From Cohnella luojiensis (GTDB lineage Bacteria; Bacillota; Bacilli; Paenibacillales; Paenibacillaceae): a stretch of DNA of 64,000 nucleotides. Positions 7,825 through 15,466 of this stretch are shown here, in pieces. The first letter of the stretch is position 1; each line of letters starts with the position of its first letter. The stretch covers positions 1-64,000 of the forward strand of contig NZ_SOMN01000027.1 in NCBI RefSeq assembly GCF_004564235.1. Direction: 5' to 3'. The notes beneath the pieces were generated by a model, which was not told the origin of the DNA, ran no database searches, and saw only the letters and a list, made by a program, of their open reading frames with translations. The position numbers and the translations under genes are program-made.

Positions 7825-7915
7825 GATTTTTTGCAACACGTTTCATAAATAAGTTTCATAACCGCAAAATATTCAATTAGAGTCTTCTATAGAAAAAATT
7901 GTCGTATCCGGTTAT

Positions 7916-8587
7916 TTACTGCGGTCGCGTATTGACCTCAAGCATCCAAATATGTCCTTTTCGGTCGATTCCATAGTCGTATCCTAGCTGTCCGATTCCC
8001 GGATAGCGGCTCTCGAGCAGTACGGTTGACGCATTCGTCAATTGTCGCATCTCTCGTTTCTTAGACCCGACGAGACGGGACGACAAAGATCGTCTAATTC
8101 CTTGCGCTGCCGTCATCCGAGTTCCGCCGCGACATAGGTTCGTTACGAATAGCCCCCGTCTGGCCAACCGGCCTACCATCGACCGATAAGTCCATGCTCC
8201 GTTCTCCTTCACGTATTTGACGCGATAATCAATCGGTCTCCCGTTGATCGTCGCCAGATGTATGCCTCTTTGAATCAAATAGGCGCGCTTCCTCTTGGTT
8301 GCATTTAATGCGCTTACCAATCCCTTGAAACTAGAGAAAGATCGCCTATTTGATTTATGGGTAAGCCGATACGTTTGACCTGATTTTTCAATCTTAATGA
8401 CGCCGACTCCCCCTGCTCCTCGAACCGGTTTCACCACGACCATGCCGAATCTCGATAGCATCGATCGCAGGTTTGCAGGAGTGTACAACCGCGAAGTCGG
8501 GATATGACGGGCGATATAAGGATTAGAAAGCAAGGTGTTGGTCTTTAGCCACTTGCTTGCCAATTGCCGACTGATCGTAACCTCCAT
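7916..8587 (-). CDS. YheC/YheD-like ATP-grasp protein
   Basis: 223 aa from the ATG at 8587, which follows AAAGGAG; an in-frame extension to 8632 lacks a ribosome binding site. The sequence shows an ATP-grasp core: VVKPVRGAGGVGVIKI for nucleotide binding, YLIQRGI, DYRVKYVKENG, and a C-terminal metal-binding segment MLEVNTRPQ at the very end. Related Bacillus proteins YheC and YheD are associated with the endospore coat; their reaction is not known. This copy is short, lacking the longer N-terminal part of YheC/D. Another ATP-grasp ligase role is possible. Confidence 0.75.
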   Translation of the reverse strand: MEVTISRQLASKWLKTNTLLSNPYIARHIPTSRLYTPANLRSMLSRFGMVVVKPVRGAGGVGVIKIEKSGQTYRLTHKSNRRSFSSFKGLVSALNATKRKRAYLIQRGIHLATINGRPIDYRVKYVKENGAWTYRSMVGRLARRGLFVTNLCRGGTRMTAAQGIRRSLSSRLVGSKKREMRQLTNASTVLLESRYPGIGQLGYDYGIDRKGHIWMLEVNTRPQ

Positions 8588-8696
8588 CCATGAGGCTCCT
8601 TTCCTGAGGGTATATCTATACATACTCCGCACGGCGGACAGGTTCTTGGATGGATGACGCCGGAAATTCGCCTCTATTTCTCGGAAGACTAGAATG

Positions 8697-9155
8697 TCAC
8701 GGCTTTACGACCATAAGAAAAAGAACGATCATGGGCAGCAGCACGCTGATTATTCCGAATCCGTTCCAAATCCTTGACCATCGGTAATATTCTCCGGGAA
8801 TAACGCCCGAATCGAGCCCCGCTTTGCTCCATTTGATCATCCGATACTGGCTTGGCAGCAGAACGAATATCCATATGACTCCGGATATGATGAACAATAA
8901 ATAGGAGATACCGAGCCAACTCCATTCGAATAACTCGTATCCGGCTTTCTCGGCCATTAGATGTCCGAACGTTAGCAGCAGAACAATCCCGGGCAAAGTA
9001 AATGAATAATCGGCGAGCATGACATATTTCGAGGTTCGATGGATCAACCGGACGTCACCGGATCGATCGGCCAACACCTTCCAGAACGCCGCCGTTATAA
9101 TGTTTCCGAGAAACAGAATGGCCCCTAACACGTGCAGAAACAAATAGACCTTCAT
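8697..9155 (-). CDS. DUF2269-type membrane protein
   Basis: 152 aa with four membrane segments, starting directly in the first one (MKVYLFLHVLGAILFLGNI). This layout and the HVLG, GNI and WLGISY motifs fit the DUF2269 family, whose function is unknown. Its ribosome binding site (GGAGGAAACTAAG) lies in the last codons of the TetR gene, and the two are separated by 1 bp, so they form one operon. This suggests the membrane protein is the TetR regulator's main target. Confidence 0.75.
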   Translation of the reverse strand: MKVYLFLHVLGAILFLGNIITAAFWKVLADRSGDVRLIHRTSKYVMLADYSFTLPGIVLLLTFGHLMAEKAGYELFEWSWLGISYLLFIISGVIWIFVLLPSQYRMIKWSKAGLDSGVIPGEYYRWSRIWNGFGIISVLLPMIVLFLMVVKP

Positions 9156-9156
9156 C

Positions 9157-9762
9157 TTAGTTTCCTCCCTGCAATATCGTTTTCATGATTGCGTAGTAAT
9201 CTTCGTCGCCGAACTTGCTACTGCCGGATAATAAGTTTTCCGTACCCAAGATCATATTCCGAACCCTCAAACCGTAGGAAAGAACATTAAAATGTTCGGC
9301 TGTTTTCCTGGCGTCTATGGTGCTAACTATGACACCATATTGTTGACCAAGCTTGATCCATTCCGTCGATGCTGCGATGAACCGATCATTAAATTGCTTC
9401 AAAATATCGGAGATCCCGCTCTTGTCTTGCTGACTTAATAAGTACAGCAAAATCCTATTCATCACGTTCTCCGGATGATGGCTCTCCTGCAGCCCTTGAG
9501 CAATAACTTGCAAGGGACCATGAAGACCTCCCGCCTCCGATACTGAAGCGTAGAATCTCTTGTTAATGAACTCCAACCTTGCCTGAAGGACTAAACCGAA
9601 TAACTCCTCCTTGCTTTTCACATAGTGGTATATCGCGCCTTTGGACAATCCCGTGTCGCTCATAATGTCTTGCATTGTCGTGCTTTGACAACCCTTCTGC
9701 GCGATAATTCTCTCGGTCGCGGTAAGTAATCGCTGCAAGCTGTCCGTAGTCGGGGGAGACAT
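9157..9762 (-). CDS. TetR family transcriptional regulator
   Basis: 201 aa. The N-terminal helix-turn-helix is typical: a TERIIAQKGCQSTTMQDI segment followed by GLSKGAIYHYVKSKEELF. The C-terminal ligand domain is not diagnostic. ATG at 9762 is chosen because AGGTGG lies upstream; the longer reading would translate through the operator. A 21-bp palindrome lies 44 bp before the start, so autorepression of the tetR-DUF2269 operon is likely. The ligand is unknown. Confidence 0.88.
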   Translation of the reverse strand: MSPPTTDSLQRLLTATERIIAQKGCQSTTMQDIMSDTGLSKGAIYHYVKSKEELFGLVLQARLEFINKRFYASVSEAGGLHGPLQVIAQGLQESHHPENVMNRILLYLLSQQDKSGISDILKQFNDRFIAASTEWIKLGQQYGVIVSTIDARKTAEHFNVLSYGLRVRNMILGTENLLSGSSKFGDEDYYAIMKTILQGGN

Positions 9763-9805
9763 AACAACCACCTTTCCGATAGTAACTAAATTTATCCATA
9801 TGATA

Positions 9806-9826
9806 ACAGACCGACGGTCGGTTTGT
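9806..9826. promoter_or_regulatory. TetR-type operator palindrome
   Basis: ACCGAC-G-GTCGGT (9810-9822) is perfect. It extends to 21 bp with ACA...TGT flanks and one mismatched pair. GACCGAC/GTCGGTC words are common TetR-family sites. Its position before the tetR gene suggests autoregulation. Confidence 0.65.
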
Positions 9827-9883
9827 AAAAAAGAAATAAAAAATAACCGCCGCCGTTTGCTCTGAAGAAAATGCATTCAAGCA

Positions 9884-10114
9884 TCACGCATTGCGCTTGT
9901 AGGTAAACAGCGGAACCGTATTGATCTTGACGGATTTGCCGGACATTTGGTACCTTGCGCACTGCTCATAGCGATTAAGCTGTTCGTCCAGTAACTGCGA
10001 GACATGCAATACTTGAGGATCGCTCATGTCGGCGCCGTTCTGAACGTATGTCAATACCATCTCATGACGTAAATTTTCGATTCTCTTCTTAATCGTTTTT
10101 AATTTGCTTCCCAT
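9884..10114 (-). CDS. Spo0E-like aspartyl-phosphate phosphatase
   Basis: 76 aa from the ATG at 10114, which follows GGGAGAGG. Two helices (IENLRHEMVLTYV and VLHVSQLLDEQLNRYE) carry the SxxLD signature of the Spo0E family. These proteins dephosphorylate Spo0A-P and so delay sporulation; some act on other response regulators. The length fits the family. It lies upstream of and co-oriented with the TetR gene (122 bp apart) but has no visible functional link to it. Confidence 0.8.
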   Translation of the reverse strand: MGSKLKTIKKRIENLRHEMVLTYVQNGADMSDPQVLHVSQLLDEQLNRYEQCARYQMSGKSVKINTVPLFTYKRNA

Positions 10115-10249
10115 CTTAGCCTCTCCCATCCAACGTAATAGGTTCTTCACCCATCATCATAGGATAAAAGTTTGTGGAAAGTTCATGACCAAATATTAGC
10201 AAAATGTTAAGAAAAAGCCATCCGAATAATTTCAGCGTTCCTAACGCAA

Positions 10250-10476
10250 AATAATTAAGACGGTGTAAGAGAGGTGTGGTTCCATTGGACCGATTGGTGC
10301 AAGGGCTGCAGGAGGAACTTATCTAATCACTTAGCCTAGGAAGCGAGGGGTTGTGCTGCAGAGTTTCTCTGAACACATGAGTTACCCAAGTGATTCCATT
10401 GTCGCGAAGTGTGATATCTGAGACTCAACAATCAACCACCGTCGAAAGAAGGAGCCTGTCATAGGCTCCTTCTTTT
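10250..10476 (+). ncRNA. Candidate small RNA or leader-peptide transcript with its own terminator
   Basis: The 450-bp gap between the spo0E-like gene and yutM ends in a very strong plus-strand terminator (10446-10476), but no plus-strand gene of normal size precedes it. The stretch is clearly less AT-rich than its flanks and contains a CAGAG-TTT-CTCTG hairpin near 10357. It also holds a 13-codon reading frame at 10285-10326 (TTG start behind GAGAGGTG, ending TAA). I recognise no riboswitch, 6S, SRP, tmRNA or RNase P motif. The 5' end is a guess and the class is open: independent sRNA, or an mRNA for a micro-peptide. Confidence 0.4.
10446..10476 (+). terminator. Strong terminator of the small transcript
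   Basis: A perfect 12-bp stem AAGAAGGAGCCT (10446-10457) and AGGCTCCTTCTT (10463-10474) with a 5-nt loop, then TT. It lacks a T-run on the minus side, so it works on the plus strand. Confidence 0.75.
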
Positions 10477-10523
10477 AATACAATAAACCGTTCTAATTCT
10501 GAAGGCGATCGGAAAGTAAGCAC

Positions 10524-10573
10524 AAAAAACCTCCTAGTTAGGTGTATGTTTGCCACATATACCGCTAGGAGGT
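10524..10573 (-). terminator. Terminator of yutM
   Basis: Outer stem ACCTCCTAG (10529-10537) with CTAGGAGGT (10565-10573). It extends through GGTGTATGT with ACATATACC (10541-10563). Five further T residues follow on the minus strand (10528-10524). It lies 29 bp after the yutM stop. Confidence 0.75.
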
Positions 10574-10601
10574 TGTATTTTTATTCCGTTCGCAAATCGA
10601 A

Positions 10602-10961
10602 TCAGCAAGGCTCGGCAGCAGGGTTACCCGCTTCGGTTGCCGTACGGAAGCTTGATCCGCAACCGCATGTAGCAGTCGCATTCGGATTGTTAATGGTGAA
10701 GCCTCCGCCCATGGCGGATTCTTTCCAATCAATCTCAAGCCCATTCAAATATTTCATGCTATCTCCATCAACGACGACCTTGACGCCACGGATATCCATC
10801 GCTTTGTCGCTTTCGTGAATCTCGTCATCGAAACCCATGCCATATGAGAAACCGCTGCAGCCGCCTTCCTGTACGCCAATGCGGAGAAACAAATTCGGAC
10901 TTTCCTCTGCGGCTAGCATTTCTTGGATCTTCTCGCCGGCAGACTCGCTAATGTTTACCAT
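10602..10961 (-). CDS. yutM: HesB/IscA-type Fe-S carrier
   Basis: 119 aa. An A-type carrier that accepts Fe-S clusters and passes them to apo-enzymes in the cytosol. The three conserved cysteines are present: GGCSGFSYG near residue 35 and TCGCGSSF near residue 99. The C-terminal tail after CGCGSSF is longer than usual and ends in a further Cys. GGGGGAGG precedes the ATG. The neighbourhood (yutJ, yuzB, yutI within 4 kb) matches the Bacillus yut region. A likely client is the radical-SAM enzyme MqnE next door; this link is inference. Confidence 0.9.
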   Translation of the reverse strand: MVNISESAGEKIQEMLAAEESPNLFLRIGVQEGGCSGFSYGMGFDDEIHESDKAMDIRGVKVVVDGDSMKYLNGLEIDWKESAMGGGFTINNPNATATCGCGSSFRTATEAGNPAAEPC

Positions 10962-11012
10962 TATGGTTTCCTCCCCCGTGCCTGTTCTCTCTTTAGTATA
11001 CCCTAGAGAGCC

Positions 11013-11447
11013 TCATGCCTCAAGTGAGGTATCGCCCGCTATTTGCTGGGCAATCGCCTTAAGCTCGATCCGGCAACGGAATTGGCCTTTCTCGTTCTGC
11101 AGGAAGTCCGCCAACCTCCGGAAGACATGCGCGAGCTCCGGCCCCGACGAATCGGTATCGAGCATATAGCGGAACTGATCCGCTGATAAACCGCGCACCC
11201 TTCCTCGCTCGACTTCGCGAACTTCCGTATCCTGTAATCTTTTCCATTCCTTCGAAGGCTCGAATTTGTCTGCACGCCTCACGATTTGCTCATAAATGCG
11301 TTGTTTCTTGAGCCACATATAATACTGGATAGGATTGGACAAACTCCAGGCTTGGCTCAAATCTTTAATCGTGTAGGCCGCTCTGTACTGCTGCAGCGTT
11401 TGAATTTTCTCCGCCTCGTTTAGCTTCTCAAGCTCGCTAAGTGGCAA
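11013..11447 (-). CDS. Uncharacterised 144-aa helical protein
   Basis: I do not recognise a family. The protein is soluble, rich in charged helices, with a helix-turn-helix-like segment (YTIKDLSQAWSLSNPIQYYMW, residues about 25-45) that could bind DNA, and a C-terminal helical half. The start is assigned to a TTG with only a weak site (CCGGAA) upstream, so it is uncertain. It precedes yutM in the same orientation (51-bp gap) and may be cotranscribed with it. Confidence 0.6.
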   Translation of the reverse strand: MPLSELEKLNEAEKIQTLQQYRAAYTIKDLSQAWSLSNPIQYYMWLKKQRIYEQIVRRADKFEPSKEWKRLQDTEVREVERGRVRGLSADQFRYMLDTDSSGPELAHVFRRLADFLQNEKGQFRCRIELKAIAQQIAGDTSLEA

Positions 11448-11547
11448 AATTTCCGGTTTCAGTGTAATGCACCGCCTCGTTTAGTATTTTTTACTAATAA
11501 CATAACCATAATTTGTTTATTATTCAAGTTCATTCCCGAATCTGCCA

Positions 11548-11599
11548 AGGTTTATACCTTTTCTATTTCCAGTTGCCGAGGTTTATAATGAGGTTTATA
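11548..11599 (+). repeat. Three copies of AGGTTTATA upstream of mqnE
   Basis: AGGTTTATA occurs at 11548-11556, 11579-11587 and 11591-11599 in the AT-rich 278-bp gap before mqnE. Repeated words in this position could be regulator sites, but no known consensus fits. The rest of the gap shows no other feature. Confidence 0.35.
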
Positions 11600-11725
11600 A
11601 TATTTACAGTTGTTCACCCTAGTTTTCTACGCATACTAGGTAAGTTATTTTTTTCACAAACCTTGCGCTATTACGTTATTCGTTCTATTCATTATTCAGA
11701 TCAAGGGTTATAGGAGGCGCATGTC

Positions 11726-12829
11726 ATGACGCTCGTTACGACGCACCCCGATCGCCAAATGGCGGAAATCGCCGACAAAATCAGTAATGGCGAACGGTTA
11801 TCTCTAGAGGATGGCGTATTCCTCTATCGTTCCGATGATTTGCTGTCGATCGGACAACTGGCAAACGAGGTTAATCTAAGGAAAAACGGCAAGAAGGTTT
11901 ACTTTATCGAGAACATGAGCTTGTACTTTACGAATGTGTGCGAAGCCCATTGCGCTTTCTGCAATTTCCGCAAGGACGAGGGCCAAGAAGGCTCCTATAC
12001 GTTATCTCCTCAAGAGATGATTGATTACGTGGAGCAGCATATTCACCCGGGCGTTCGCGAGTTCCATATCGTGGGCGGACATAATCCCAATGTTCCGTTC
12101 GATTATTATGTGGAATCAATCCGCGCGCTGAAGCAAAAGTATCCGAACGTCACGATGAAAGCTTACACGGCTGCCGAGATCGATTTCTTCTCCCGCATAT
12201 CCGGGCTTAACTACAAAGAAGTTCTGGAGCGCTTGATCGAGGCGGGTCTGGAGACGCTAACCGGCGGAGGCGCCGAAATCTTGTCCGATCAGTATCGCAA
12301 AAAAATGCGAGTGGAAAAGGCCAACATCGAGCAATATTTGGACGTTCACCGTACGGCGCACCAGCTTGGATTACGTACGCACACCACCATGCTCTACGGC
12401 TCGGTGGAAACGCTCGAAGAACGCGTGCAGCATATGATCCACATCCGCGACCTTCAGGATGAAACGAACGGTTTCCAAGTTTTCATACCGCTCTCCATGC
12501 AGCCGATCAGTCCGAAAGCGAGCATTCGCCGCAGAAATTCCGCGTACGACGATCTGAAGGCTATCGCGATCAGCCGGCTCATGCTTGATAACATCCAGCA
12601 TATTAAAGCTTATTTTATCAACATCGGCACTCAGTTGACTCAGGTAGCGCTTACAATGGGAGCTTCCGATGCGCACGGCACGATCGTTAAGGAGAAGATT
12701 AGCCACGCCGCTGGCGCATTGACTCCCGCAGGCATTACCCGCGAGGATTTGGTCTGGCTTATCAAAGGAGCCGGCCGTATCCCGGTAGAACGCGATACGT
12801 TCTACAACGAAGTGAAAATATACGAATAA
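11726..12829 (+). CDS. mqnE: Aminofutalosine synthase (radical SAM)
   Basis: 367 aa. MqnE joins the enolpyruvyl group of its precursor to adenosine in the futalosine route to menaquinone, using S-adenosylmethionine and a 4Fe-4S cluster. The radical-SAM cluster is Cys72-x3-Cys76-x2-Cys79 (VCEAHCAFCNF). It is followed by FHIVGGHNP, LTGGGAEILSD and a C-terminal LTMGASDAHGT block typical of MqnE. MqnC is the closest alternative, but these blocks favour MqnE. AGGAGG precedes the ATG. It stands alone here; other mqn genes are not in the window. The quinone serves the Ndh enzymes encoded nearby. Confidence 0.92.
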   Translation: MTLVTTHPDRQMAEIADKISNGERLSLEDGVFLYRSDDLLSIGQLANEVNLRKNGKKVYFIENMSLYFTNVCEAHCAFCNFRKDEGQEGSYTLSPQEMIDYVEQHIHPGVREFHIVGGHNPNVPFDYYVESIRALKQKYPNVTMKAYTAAEIDFFSRISGLNYKEVLERLIEAGLETLTGGGAEILSDQYRKKMRVEKANIEQYLDVHRTAHQLGLRTHTTMLYGSVETLEERVQHMIHIRDLQDETNGFQVFIPLSMQPISPKASIRRRNSAYDDLKAIAISRLMLDNIQHIKAYFINIGTQLTQVALTMGASDAHGTIVKEKISHAAGALTPAGITREDLVWLIKGAGRIPVERDTFYNEVKIYE

Positions 12830-12833
12830 TACC

Positions 12834-12861
12834 GAGTTCCCCGTCGGGTAGACGGGGACTC
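12834..12861 (+). terminator. Hairpin between mqnE and yutJ
   Basis: GAGTTCCCCGTC (12834-12845) pairs with GACGGGGACTC (12851-12861), with one bulge. The following TTGTGTGT is a poor T-tract, so it is a partial terminator or mRNA-stabilising hairpin. Confidence 0.45.
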
Positions 12862-12911
12862 TTGTGTGTCATACTAAGCAAAGGCAAACCCATGTAAAAG
12901 GAGATCATCGT

Positions 12912-13970
12912 ATGAGTAAGGTCGTGGTTTTAGGTGGCGGCTACGGAGGATTAACGGTCGTCCAAGAGCTGCTGGAGCACCTGCCGAAGGATGCTCAACT
13001 CGTTCTCGTGGAACGCATGCCCTATCAAGGGCTTAAGACGGAATATTATGCTTTAGCGGCAGGAACCGTATCCGACTTGGATATTCGCGTGAATTTTCCC
13101 GTTCATCCGCAATTGCAGATGGTTTACGGTAACGTAACGGAAATTGAACTCGAGAGGAAACTCGTTCATATTACGAACCAGGAACCGCTTTCCTATGATT
13201 CCTTGGTTATCGCGCTTGGCTGTACGGACAATTATCACGGCATCGAAGGAGCTTCCGATTATTCCTGCAGCATACAGTCGCTTTCCTCGACTCGCCGCAC
13301 TTTTCAGCAAATCAACGACATTCCTCCTTACGGGCAATTATCGATTATCGGCGGAGGACTTAGCGGCGTCGAGATCGCGGCGGAGCTCCGGGAAAGCCGC
13401 GCGGACATTAACATCCGCATCATTGATCGCGGCAACAGCGTAATGTCCTCTTTCCCCGGCAAATTACAAGAATACGTCGCTTCTTGGTTCCGTCTTCACG
13501 ATGTGGAAATGCGTTCCCATATTTGCATTACTTCGCTTGAGCAAGGAATCATTCATAACGGCAACGAACCGATCTTCTCGAACGTAACCGTGTGGACGGC
13601 AGGTATTCAGCCCGTAGAGCTTGTCCAGCGCATGACGCAGCCTAAAGACCCGCAAGGCCGGTTGATCGTTAACGAGTGGCACGAGCTTCCCGACGCGCCT
13701 AATGTATACGTGGTAGGAGATTGTTCAAGTCAGCCGTTCTCCCCTAGCGCGCAGTTGGCAGGCGCCCAAGGCAAACAGGTAGCGGAAGTCATCCGCGCCC
13801 GCTGGGAGAACAAAGAACCGAAGCTTTCCCGTATTAAGCTTAAGGGAGTCCTCGGTTCTCTAGGCAAAAAAGCGGGATTCGGTTTAATGGGGAACACCCC
13901 TCTGCTGGGCCGCATCCCGCGCATGCTCAAAAGCGGGGTGCTCTGGAAAAGCAAACGCCATTTCGGATAA
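12912..13970 (+). CDS. yutJ: NADH dehydrogenase-like flavoprotein (YutJ)
   Basis: 352 aa. Pyridine-nucleotide disulfide oxidoreductase fold: an N-terminal FAD motif VVVLGGGYGGL, a second nucleotide motif IIGGGLSGVEIA near residue 150, and a late VYVVGDCSS FAD block. The KTEYYALAAGT segment is characteristic of YutJ as I recall it. The start at 12912 follows AAAAGGAG; an in-frame upstream extension has none. It is a second type II-like NADH dehydrogenase beside Ndh at 4766-5971. Its quinone activity is inferred from homology. Convergent with yuzB, 2 bp apart, as in the Bacillus yut region. Confidence 0.85.
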   Translation: MSKVVVLGGGYGGLTVVQELLEHLPKDAQLVLVERMPYQGLKTEYYALAAGTVSDLDIRVNFPVHPQLQMVYGNVTEIELERKLVHITNQEPLSYDSLVIALGCTDNYHGIEGASDYSCSIQSLSSTRRTFQQINDIPPYGQLSIIGGGLSGVEIAAELRESRADINIRIIDRGNSVMSSFPGKLQEYVASWFRLHDVEMRSHICITSLEQGIIHNGNEPIFSNVTVWTAGIQPVELVQRMTQPKDPQGRLIVNEWHELPDAPNVYVVGDCSSQPFSPSAQLAGAQGKQVAEVIRARWENKEPKLSRIKLKGVLGSLGKKAGFGLMGNTPLLGRIPRMLKSGVLWKSKRHFG

Positions 13971-13972
13971 CG

Positions 13973-14239
13973 TTATAGGTCGTCCAACAGCTTATCCATC
14001 GCGGAACGGTGAAGCTCCTGCTCCGCAATGGCTTCCAGAATGAGATCGTAAAGCTGTTCAGCCTTCTCGGCGACGACGCTTTCCCCGTTAACTAATGCAT
14101 AAGGAGACAAGAAGCACTCACCGCAATTGCCGAGGCAGCCGTATTCAATGACTTCAATATCCGGAAGCTTTTCCAGCTTCTTCAGCACTAGATCGGTACC
14201 ATGGTGCGCGTTGCTTACGCAGAATTCCACGATATGCAT
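13973..14239 (-). CDS. yuzB: YuzB-like protein (UPF0349/DUF1450)
   Basis: 88 aa. Four cysteines are placed as in the DUF1450 family: Cys7 near the N-terminus, then C-x3-C-x2-C in YGCLGNCGECFLSPYALVNG. The fold is thioredoxin- or ferredoxin-like by family. Metal or Fe-S binding is suggested by the cysteines but unproven. AAGGAATTG precedes the ATG. It lies tail to tail with yutJ and diverges from yutI, exactly the Bacillus arrangement. Confidence 0.85.
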   Translation of the reverse strand: MHIVEFCVSNAHHGTDLVLKKLEKLPDIEVIEYGCLGNCGECFLSPYALVNGESVVAEKAEQLYDLILEAIAEQELHRSAMDKLLDDL

Positions 14240-14356
14240 AAGTTCAATTCCTTTCTGACTGGTTCAATAGTTAATGCTTGAGCGAAATGCTAACAAGCGT
14301 CTGTTTGAAAACTTGGCTTTTTGTACTATAATAGATGTTGAAAGGAGTGGATGATT

Positions 14357-14602
14357 ATGAGTACGAATGCTCCAAGCACGCAGTATGATGAAGTTATCGA
14401 CGTTCTCGATAAATTGCGTCCGTTCTTGCAACGCGACGGAGGAGACGTTGAATTGGTCGACATCGAGGACGGCATCGTTAAATTGCGCCTGATGGGTGCA
14501 TGCGGCAGTTGCCCAAGCTCCACGATCACGCTCAAAGCAGGTATCGAGCGCGCTTTGCTGGAAGAAGTCGAAGGCATACAAGAAGTCGTTCAAGTGTTCT
14601 GA
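14357..14602 (+). CDS. yutI: NifU C-terminal-domain Fe-S scaffold (YutI)
   Basis: 81 aa from the second of two close ATGs; AAAGGAG is 9-10 bases before 14357 but too close to 14351. The domain is complete: [15 protein letters not shown] followed by [18 protein letters not shown], with the CxxC pair that binds or transfers an Fe-S cluster. It is a Nfu-type scaffold or carrier acting with the A-type carrier YutM. It is monocistronic, with a strong terminator after it. Confidence 0.9.
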   Translation: MSTNAPSTQYDEVIDVLDKLRPFLQRDGGDVELVDIEDGIVKLRLMGACGSCPSSTITLKAGIERALLEEVEGIQEVVQVF

Positions 14603-14625
14603 TTCCTTCTTATCCAGAAGTGGAG

Positions 14626-14650
14626 AAGGTCCTGCCCCCGGCAGGACCTT
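14626..14650 (+). terminator. Terminator of yutI
   Basis: Perfect 11-bp stem AAGGTCCTGCC with GGCAGGACCTT around a CCC loop. It sits in the 59-bp gap before the convergent SDR gene. Confidence 0.8.
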
Positions 14651-14661
14651 TTGTCGTTTCG

Positions 14662-15438
14662 TCATCTTTTCAAATGCGTACGGATGGGATCCAATCCGCC
14701 GGATACGTCGATCGTGTTCCCGGTAATAAAATCAGATTCCGGCATGCACAGAAAAGCAATCATTCTCGCCACGTCTTCCCCGGTTCCGGGACGGCCTCTC
14801 GGGGATTCATCGTCTAAGATGCCCTCGACGTCTACGATGCTCTTCTCCTTGTTTCCCCCTCGGATATCCCCCGGACAAATCATGTTCACTGTGACCCCGT
14901 TAGAGGCTTCCTCTACCGCCAATGTCTTCGTGAACGATACCAGACCGACCTTAGCCGCTGCGTATACCGCCCGATGCGGCCAAGAACGCGCTTCCGAAGC
15001 ATGCCCGAAACCGAAATGAATGATTCTTCCCCATTGCCGGCTTCTCATGCCGGGTAAAACCCGATGATCCATCAACATCGTGCCGACGAGATTTCCGTTC
15101 ATCAGATAATGGATGTCCTCCGGTTTATAGTCCGCGAACAAGCGACGCTCCCGTATGAACGGTCCCGCGTTATTGATAAGAATATCTACGCAACCCAAGC
15201 AGCTTTCCACCTCGGAGACGAGTCGTACCGCATCATCCGCTTTAGCGATGTCCGCTTGGATGGCGCACGCCTTGCGTCCCATCGATTCGATAGCCCGGAC
15301 TAGCTCTTCGGCCTCCTCGCGGCTCGACACGTAATTGATGGCCACGTCGCAGCCGGAGGATGCCAGCTCTAGCGCCGTCCGACGTCCCAGTCCTTTGGCG
15401 CTTCCCGTTATTAATGCCGTTCTGCCCAACAGCTTCAA
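14662..15438 (-). CDS. Short-chain dehydrogenase with a displaced catalytic serine
   Basis: 258 aa, classical SDR length and fold. The NAD(P) motif TGSAKGLG (residues 11-18) is present, as are the NNAG motif (89-92) and Tyr159-x3-Lys163. FabG-like enzymes are the nearest known type. The catalytic Ser normally 13 residues before Tyr is His146 here; the nearest serine is Ser148. The enzyme may use a shifted residue or have altered activity. The TTG start follows GGGGGGAAAA. The substrate is unknown. It is followed by the convergent yutI. Confidence 0.8.
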   Translation of the reverse strand: MKLLGRTALITGSAKGLGRRTALELASSGCDVAINYVSSREEAEELVRAIESMGRKACAIQADIAKADDAVRLVSEVESCLGCVDILINNAGPFIRERRLFADYKPEDIHYLMNGNLVGTMLMDHRVLPGMRSRQWGRIIHFGFGHASEARSWPHRAVYAAAKVGLVSFTKTLAVEEASNGVTVNMICPGDIRGGNKEKSIVDVEGILDDESPRGRPGTGEDVARMIAFLCMPESDFITGNTIDVSGGLDPIRTHLKR

Positions 15439-15466
15439 TCGGTTTTCCCCCCTCCCCGTCTATCGC

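Noticed and set aside
7631..7846. 71-codon minus-strand frame across the DnaA-box region
   Set aside because: It starts inside the control region, has no ribosome binding site, and overlaps the well-supported sda start in another frame.
10261..10445. T-box, cobalamin, SAM or 6S-type RNA in the 10.3-kb gap
   Set aside because: None of the conserved cores (T-box TGGTACC, B12-box, SAM core, SRP loop) is present.
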